From Polytrichum commune (taxonomy: Eukaryota; Streptophyta; Polytrichopsida; Polytrichales; Polytrichaceae), in NCBI GenBank assembly GCA_950295325.1, contig OX485806.1, positions 11,904,001 through 11,968,000 of the forward strand: DNA of 64,000 nt, written 5' to 3'. A program made the translations under genes and the position numbers. Below, in pieces: positions 35,641-44,800 of this stretch (positions are counted from its first letter, which is position 1; the number at the start of each line of letters is the position of its first letter). The notes beneath the pieces were generated by a model. It ran no database searches. It saw nothing but the letters and a program-made list of their open reading frames with translations, and was not told where the DNA came from.

Positions 35641-38600
35641 GAATCGGTGACCCAGTGTGACCAAGTCTGGGTTTTCCTTGCCCATTAAGTTATGGACGTG
35701 GACTTGGGAACCACGATCCTTTGGACAAAAGCGCCTTCTTCTCTGCTATAGCCAACCTTCTCTCCTCCTGCTGGCCTTTGTTCACCACTTTGGCTCTCAC
35801 AATCAATCAACTCCCATAACTTACAGGTTCTTTGGTGATGGTGGTTCGCGGCTGGCAATGGCAGTGGTTTCTGATGACACTCGGGGTCATGGGAACTGAT
35901 TTATTATTCTTTGGGCTCCTCGTCCCTTTCACTTCCCAGGCTTTGTTGGATGTTACCTCTTGTTTCACTTTGCAACAATGAAGAAAAGGTATGTAACCGT
36001 TAGAAATATCGCTTGGCTTGACCAATTTGTGGTTCTACCAATAGCTGAAGATTTGTTTGTTTCTTTTAGACGAATCAATATCTTGAAGTGAAGTAGGTGT
36101 TTGTCATGCAAAGAGGTGGGTAAATACAAGGTAATCTACTTCACATGTAGGTTGCTTCTTATTTACTTGTGCTCTTCTTTGTGGATCATATTTGTTGGTG
36201 GTTGTTTAGTGAAGAAACTTGGTTGCCTCGATGTTGAGTTGAGCAATGGTTGTTCCTAGGGATCTTGTGCACCCAACAATTTAGTGAGCAATCAAGACCA
36301 TAGACATTGAGTGTGGGATTAAAAACGGCGGACCATGTTGATTAGAGTGGTCTTCATGACTTGTCATGTAGCACCAAGTGTGGTATGACACCCTCCCTAG
36401 TTGCCACTCAGTGACTACAAGACACATGGATGCATATGGTCGATGACATCTGGTGTGGGCCATGCTAACTTCAGCATTTAGTGTGGTGTTGTAGAGTAGG
36501 GACTTGTGCGACTCCCCCAATAGCATGGGTCATGAAGATTGGGAAGTTGACTTCAAGGGCAATCTTACCACATCACCACCATCATTGGTATATCCTATCC
36601 CCTCACATAGTTGCATATCTTTCTCTATTTCAACACAATCATGTGCTTGCATGATTTCTATCCACCATGTTCTTGGATCGAAATTACCGTCCTGTTTGGG
36701 AATAGTTGAAGGACTCGGAGGGATAGTGGTGCGTGATAATGTTATTGAGTGGCATGTGCAGTTGTAAACTATTGTGGGTGTTTAGGAGCAAACTAATTGC
36801 TTGAAGAGAATTGTGAATAGACTAAAGGATGTTATCCATCTCGTCACATAGAGGTGGTAGTTTAGTATGAATTCGTCAACCCAAGCGTGTTGAGTACAAC
36901 CTCGCTTAGATTCGAATGTTATGCTCATCTAATAGAGTACTAGGATCTAAGTAAATTTAGACAAAATAGTTTATACGAAAATAATAATGCATGTGCGGGT
37001 ATAGTTTCCGTCATACGTTGGTACATGTGCATTACAAAACAAACAAACTTGTTTCCCAACTAACATTGGGAAAAAAATATCAACATTGATGGAATTCCTA
37101 ATTTATGTACATGGTTTGAAAAACATTTATGTGTTGGAAGTACCACTTTAGATGTGTTATTTTCATCAAATAACAGGCAACAAAACTGCGTGTCCAACAA
37201 TAAATGTAGTCCCAATCAAATCCTCGTTTTCCCCATTTTTACTAGAAGAGCAATTGATAAGGCTACACGTATACATTTGCATTGTGTCCAATATTCATGC
37301 ATCAACATAGATTTACTTGATATCTAGTAATGGGCATATTTTGTTCGGATATGTTCGAAGATGGAAGTCTGTAGTATTATATGTCGTAGTAACCACCAAT
37401 AAACTTGCTCCAACTCAATTGTTCAAATTTCTAGTATCTCGCGTGATGTTTGGAGATAAACAATTTGTTGGTTACATTGGATTCAAACGTTGCTTGGAGA
37501 CAAATTTGATTTTATGAATGTGGATAAACGATCTATAGTTGATGCAATGCCATCAAATTGGGTGATAAATAAAGGTCTTGAGTCCCAAGTCCACTCTTGA
37601 AGGATTATGAAAGTTGATTGACATGATTGATCTTGTGAGAAGCCACTGACATCCAAGTAGCAAGCGAGTCCCGTCTCATTAATCGAAGAGTAGGGCAAAG
37701 TAATTAATCATCACCGTCTCTAGTTGAGTTCGTTTTCCGACCAACACATGCATTGCCTATGATCACCTAAAAAAGAATGTGCCAAGATTTGTAACTTAAA
37801 TAAGCTGTAGTACACTTATTCCTACCTTTGTAGCCAACAACAGGTCATAGCATGAAGGCAACCTCATTATGATGACGAAGTGAGTTTGGGGCTACTATGA
37901 TGTGTTCATGTTGCATAGAAATTGAAGGATGAAAGCAATATAGATTTTACACCATTAAAGCCTAGCACTCATGATGCAACCTTAGTGGCGAGAATTCTAA
38001 GTGTACGTTAAGTTTTTTGTCTTAAAGAGTTGATGTGTGGTTCATAGTTGATTGATAAACGTTTTTCAAGGTGGTAGAGTCAAACCAAGTGAATTTAGGA
38101 GCGACTCTAGATACATGTTTTGCTAATTTTGGTACATATCTTTGTGGTAATTGGAAAGTTAACACAACTCTGCAAGGAAATTTCTAGAAAATGCACAAGT
38201 TTTTTTTAAAAAAAATCTAGAGATATGATTGACAATAGATGTATCGTTTTCATCTAATTTGCCATATTTCATCCAAACGATGTGTGTTTTAAGGTTAGGT
38301 CAATATGGGTTATATATTATGGATGAAAAGAATTCAAAGTGGATTATATATGTAATAATACAAATACTTGAATAATATCAGGATACAAGTTTGAAAACAT
38401 TTGTATTGTATATAGTACAATGCTCATGTTATATTGTATGAATGGTTTATGAAGATTTCTTTACACCTTAATATCTTCTATAAATGTGGAAAATCTAGGC
38501 TGCCCAAGATGATTTAACGTCTTACATTATGTTACAAAAATGTTTATCACATGAAGTGATTAAGTTGTGTATGTTCCCTGGTAGACTATATAGCGTTGGA

Positions 38601-38857
38601 ACTATTAAGGAGGACTTTTTAGAATACATGTTTCTATTCTTAAATCCTAGATTTGATTTTGTCGAATGTAATATATGTTGCATGCAATAAGTCAGTACAA
38701 ATGTGTAGTACATGGAGGTGCATTGTTATTTTTGACTTTTGGCTTGGATGTGCAGATGATTATATGATCCTTCAAGCTTCCTTCGTAATACAAATTCCTT
38801 TGGAATTAAGGTTTTATAAAGTAGATATAGTTGAGGGCGTGTGGCAAGTTTTGCATC
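35641..38857. other. Non-coding stretch before the PNL gene
   Basis: No gene supported in about 3.2 kb. AT content rises toward 38.8 kb. The stretch immediately before 38858 should hold the PNL promoter and leader, but no core element can be named. Confidence 0.4.
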
Positions 38858-41800
38858 ATGGACAACTCCTTGTTATTTATGGAGTGCTCAGAAAAATTGA
38901 AGCAATTGGATCAAAAGAGAATTTTATTGAATGCAAAGCAATGTTTGCATTTAAAAATCATATCGAAACTTGTTGGAGAGTATTTCATGACTTGGGTTCG
39001 ACAAGCTCATCACAAACTGGAGCTTGGACCAAATATGGAAGATTTATATCGAGTTGTGTGTAAAATCGAGGCATTAATCCAAGATTGTGGTAGGGACGAT
39101 TGGATTCATGCATCATTGTGGCAGATGAATAATGAAGAGGAGTTTCGCGAGTTACTTGAAGAGCTCAATCATGTTTTCAATACATTGTGTGAGCAATTCC
39201 AAATATTAGGGAAAATGACCATGGGCCTTCGAAAGTCCATAGACTTCAATCCGATCAATATTACTGAAGTGGAGGAAGACCAAAACACGTTGGTCCAACA
39301 CTTGTTGACACATATTCATGCAACAAAGTCCTTGAAGGATGAGGAAGTTGCAAAGTATGCTTACGACCGGTTGGTTTGTCGAATGAATGGAGAAGGCGCT
39401 GAGTTGAATTATGGAACATTTCCAACATACAACCGGATTCCTGAACGATCAACTCGGTTGGGAGGCGGTGCTTGTGGACAAGTATACAAAACAAATTGCT
39501 TCGGCTTGGAATTGGCTATGAAGTTTTTTAAAGCGGTTGACATATGTTATGATGATAAAGCGCATGAAAACTTCAAGAAAGAAGCGGGTATCTTAGCAGG
39601 GTTGAGTCATCCAAACATTGTTAAGTTCATATGTTGTGGTGAAGGATATGACCATGATGGCAAATGGCGATATATAGTGATGGAGAAGATGGAGAGAAAT
39701 CTTGGAGTTGCAATTATCAAGAACCTTGATTTGCTACGATCCAACCTTGTTGTCGTTGATGTCATGTTCCAAATTGCAAGCGGAATGCTCTATCTCCATG
39801 ACATGAATGTTGCACACCGTGACTTGAAGCCTGATAATATACTTGTGAGCTCCTTCAATGATCCCATATTGGATTCCATAGGCTACATGAAAGTTAAATT
39901 GGTGGACTTTGGAATTTCAAAAATTGAAGCACAAGATGCATACGAAGAGCCAACATCCCATAATCTAGGTACGACCGGGTTTAGGGCACCAGAGACATTT
40001 TCAAGACCTAATGATCTATTGAAACCTCATGTCAATGCTTTCAAAAGTGACGTATTTAGCTTTGCCATGGTGTGTTCTTACATTCTCACGAAGGTGACTC
40101 CATTCTCGCAAGGTGAGAGATCCAAGGTCAAAGAAATGATGCAAGCTGGAGAGAGGCCAAGTTTGCCACCCGATTGCCCTAAGTCATTGGCATCTTTGAT
40201 CAAAGATTGTTGGTCTTTTGAACCATCAAAAAGGCCAACCTTTCAAGATATTTGTTCGAGGCTCCGTCAAATTCGGCAAGAACTTCATTTGAATGCTTCA
40301 AACAATATGAACCATGTTGTGGAGATGGACAAGTCCAGCATGCCTCGAACTCAAGAAACTACTGGGAACATTCTACCAACAATAGATACTATGGAGCACA
40401 AGGGGGACGCAAATGCAAAGAAAGGAGGAAACGAGTTTGTTGGTTCACAAGAAAGATTCCCAGGGGTCATGAAAGCATTGGAGAAACACTCTATAGTGGC
40501 CATTATAGGGATGGGTGGAATGGGCAAAACTACATTGGCCAAAACTGTGATGGAGTGCATGCGTGGTCGTTTTGAAGCTTTTAGCTTTACTTTCATGAAG
40601 AACGAAAATTGTGGCAAGATCGAGATATTCAAAGAAATTTTGAACAACTTGGGGGCAAAGGTTGATGATGTGAAAAACATTATAGAAGCAAAGACCCATC
40701 TTTGTGAAACAATCACAAATAAAAAAACTCTCATTGTTCTTGATGACATTGGCAATAGTACACAAATTCATGAATTGATGGATGTTGAGATCTTTAAAGC
40801 CAAGAGTACTAACAAGATGATCATCACAACTCGTGATTGGCACCTTGTGGAACACCTCGGAGATGTTGGTCGTGTAGATTTGGATGAACTCATCAAAGGG
40901 GAAGCTATGAAATTATTCTTGAGGCATGCTTTTGGTGATCAAGGATATGAAACACCATCTCATATGCTGGACATCGTGGAGAAAATTGTGGATGCATGTA
41001 AAGGGTTGCCTTTGAGCTTGAAGGTTGTGGGTGGAACATTGTATGGATTCAAGAGACTACGCATTTGGGTGCGAGCTTTGCAAAGACTACAAAGGGCAAG
41101 AGCCTTGGGATTGGAGAATAACAATGAGGTTTGGCATTGCCTACGGATAAGCTTCGATGACCTTACCCAGGAAGAAAAAAATTTGTTTCTGGATATATGT
41201 TGTTATTTCAGCAAAGATTTGGTCCCAATGGATACATTAAAAATTGTGACCTCATCATCTTTATGGAGAGATGTCAACAAAAATGCTGAAGAGTCTTTGA
41301 AACGTCTGGAAGATAAATCTTTAGTTAAGATTGACAAAGATGGAGTCTACGAAGTCCATGAACAATTACGGGATATGGGACGTATGATTGTGGAAACAGA
41401 CCCCATGTATATTGGTACTCGATGGTGGAAAATACAAAAAACAACATGGAGTGGGAAACCACTAAACATTATGGAGCGTATCGAATGTCTTTCTTTCAAT
41501 GAACAAACAAAGGAATTTCAAACACACTTTGATGTGGAAATACCTTTGTTTTCGCTTCGATTTTTTGGATTTCAAGGTTTTGAGGGTTCAATGTCATTTG
41601 ATACATTTTTGAATCAATCCAAAAATCTCCAATGTTTGATGGTGATTTGCCAACCAAATCGTGATTTTGAAATGACCTCAAATCCATTTTTGTTCAGTTG
41701 GGAGAATCACATATATTTGCAAATTTTGGTGATTGAAGGCGTATCTACTCTATGCGAAATTGGTGATAGTATCGGACAATTGAAATTCTTATACAAAATG

Positions 41801-44800
41801 AGAATAAAAGATTGCCCAAATTTACCATCCCTACCAAGCACCATAGGCAACTTAAACATGTTGACTTATTTTGAGTTAAGTGGATGTAAAGGCTTGAAGG
41901 AGATACCGGAGGCGTTGGGTAACTTGACCTCCTTGACCTCCCTCGACTTAAGTGGGTGTGAAGGCTTGAAGGAGATACCGGAGGCGTTGGGTAACTTGAC
42001 CTCCTTGACCACCCTCGACTTATGTTGGTGTGAAGGCTTGAAGGAGATACCGGAGGCGTTGGGTAACTTGACCTCCTTGACCACCCTCCACTTACGTGGG
42101 TGTGAAGGCTTGAAGGAGATACCGGAGGCGTTGGGTAACTTGACCTCCTTGACCACCCTCGACTTATGTTGGTGTGAAGGCTTGAAGGAGATACCGGAGG
42201 CGTTGGGTAACTTGACCTCCTTGACCACCCTCGACTTAAGTGGGTGTGAAGGCTTGAAGGAGATACCGGAGGCGTTGGGTAACTTGACCTTATTGACCTC
42301 CCTCGACTTAAGTGAGTGTCAAGGCTTGAAGGAGATACCGGAGGCGTTGGGTAACTTGACCTCCTTGACCTCCCTCGACTTAAGTGGGTGTGAAGGCTTG
42401 AAGGAGATACCGGAGGCGTTGGGTAACTTGACCTTATTGACCTCCCTCGACTTAAGTGAGTGTCAAGGCTTGAAGGAGATACCGGAGGCGTTGGGTAACT
42501 TGACCTCCTTGACCACCCTCCACTTACGTGGGTGTGAAGGCTTGAAGGAGATACCGGAGGCGTTGGGTAACTTGACCTCCTTGACCACCCTCGACTTATG
42601 TTGGTGTGAAGGCTTGAAGGAGATACCGGAGGCGTTGGGTAACTTGACCTCCTTGACCACCCTCGACTTACGTTGGTGTAAAGGCTTGAAGGAGATACCG
42701 GAGGCGTTGGGTAACTTGACCTCCTTGACCTCCCTCGACTTAAGTGGGTGTGAAGGCTTGAAGGAGATACCGGAGGCGTTGGGTAACTTGACCTCCTTGA
42801 CCTCCCTCGACTTAAGTGGGTGTGAAGGCTTGAAGGAGATACCCGAGGCGTTGGGTAAGTTGACCTCCTTGACCTCCCTCGACTTAAGTGGGTGTGAAGG
42901 CTTGAAGGAGATACCGGAGGCGTTGGGTAACTTGACCTCCTTGACCTCCCTCGACTTAAGTTGGTGTAAAGGCTTGAAGGAGATACCGGAGGCGTTGGGT
43001 AACTTGACCTCCTTGACCACCCTCGACTTATGTTGGTGTGAAGGCTTGAAGGAGATACCCGAGGCGTTGGGTAACTTGACCTCCTTGACCACCCTCGACT
43101 TATGTTGGTGTGAAGGCTTGAAGGAGATACCCGAGGCGTTGGGTAAGTTGACCTCCTTGACCACCCTCCACTTACATGGGTGTGAAGCCTTGAAGGAGAT
43201 ACCGGAGGCGTTGGGTAAGTTGACCTCCTTGACCACCCTCGACTTACGTGAGTGTAAAGGCTTGAAGGAGATACCGGAGGCGTTGGGTAACTTGACCTCC
43301 TTGACCACCCTCGACTTACGTGGGTGTAAAGGCTTCAAGGAGATACCGGAGGCGTTGGGTAACTTGACCTCCTTGACCTCCCTCAAGTTATGGAACTGTA
43401 AAGGCTTGAAGGAGATACCGGAGGCGTTGGGTAACTTGACCTCCTTGACCTCCCTCGACTTAAGTGGGTGTGAAGGCTTGAAGGAGATACCGGAGGCGTT
43501 GGGTAACTTGACCTCCTTGACCTCCCTCGACTTAAGTGGGTGTGAAGCCTTGAAGGAGATACCGGAGGCGTTGGGTAACTTGACCTCCTTGACCACCCTC
43601 GACTTACGTGGGTGTAAAGGCTTGAAGGAGATACCGGAGGCGTTGGGTAACTTGACCTCCTTGACCACCCTCGACTTACGTGAGTGTAAAGGCTTGAAGG
43701 AGATACCGGAGGCGTTGGGTAACTTGACCTCCTTGACCACCCTCCACTTACGTGGGTGTAAAGGCTTGAAGGAGATACCGGAGGCGTTGGGTAACTTGAC
43801 CTCCTTGACCACCCTGGACTTAAGTGAGTATGAAGGCTTGAAGGAGATACCGGAGGCGTTGGGTAAGTTGACCTCCTTGACCTCCCTCAACTTAAGTGGG
43901 TGTGAAGGCTTGAAGGAGATACCGGAGGCGTTGGGTAACTTGACCTCCTTGACCACCCTCGACTTAAGTGGGTGTGAAGGCTTGAAGGAGATACCGGAGG
44001 CGTTGGGTAACTTGACCTCCTTGACCACCCTCCACTTAAGTGGGTGTGAAGCCTTGAAGGAGATACCGGAGGCGTTGGGTAACTTGACCTGCTTGACCAC
44101 CCTCCACTTACGTGGGTGTAAAGGCTTGAAGGAGATACCGGAGGCGTTGGGTAACTTGACCTGCTTGACCACCCTCCACTTACGTGGGTGTAAAGGCTTG
44201 AAGGAGATACCGGAGGCGTTGGGTAACTTGACCTCCTTGACCACCCTCCACTTAAGTGGGTGTGAAGCCTTGAAGGAGATACCGGAGGCGTTGGGTAACT
44301 TGACCTGCTTGACCACCCTCCACTTACGTGGGTGTAAAGGCTTGAAGGAGATACCGGAGGCGTTGGGTAACTTGACCTGCTTGACCACCCTCCACTTACG
44401 TGGGTGTAAAGGCTTGAAGGAGATACCGGAGGCGTTGGGTAACTTGACCTGCTTGACCACCCTCCACTTACGTGGGTGTAAAGGCTTGAAGGAGATACCG
44501 GAGGCGTTGGGTAACTTGACCTCCTTGACCACCCTCCACTTACGTGGGTGTAAAGGCTTGAAGGAGATACCGGAGGCGTTGGGTAACTTGACATGCTTGA
44601 CCACCCTCCACTTACGTGGGTGTAAAGGCTTGAAGGAGATACCGGAGGCGTTGGGTAACTTGACCTCCTTGACCACCCTCGACTTACGTGGGTGTAAAGG
44701 CTTGAAGGAGATACCGGAGGCGTTGGGTAACTTGACCTCCTTGACCACCCTCCACTTAAGTGGGTGTGAAGCCTTGAAGGAGATACCGGAGGCGTTGGGT

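Noticed and set aside
38653..39063. 136-codon plus-strand frame overlapping the start of the PNL gene
   Set aside because: It overlaps the PNL N-terminus out of frame. The PNL frame carries kinase and NB-ARC motifs and continues for 8.7 kb.
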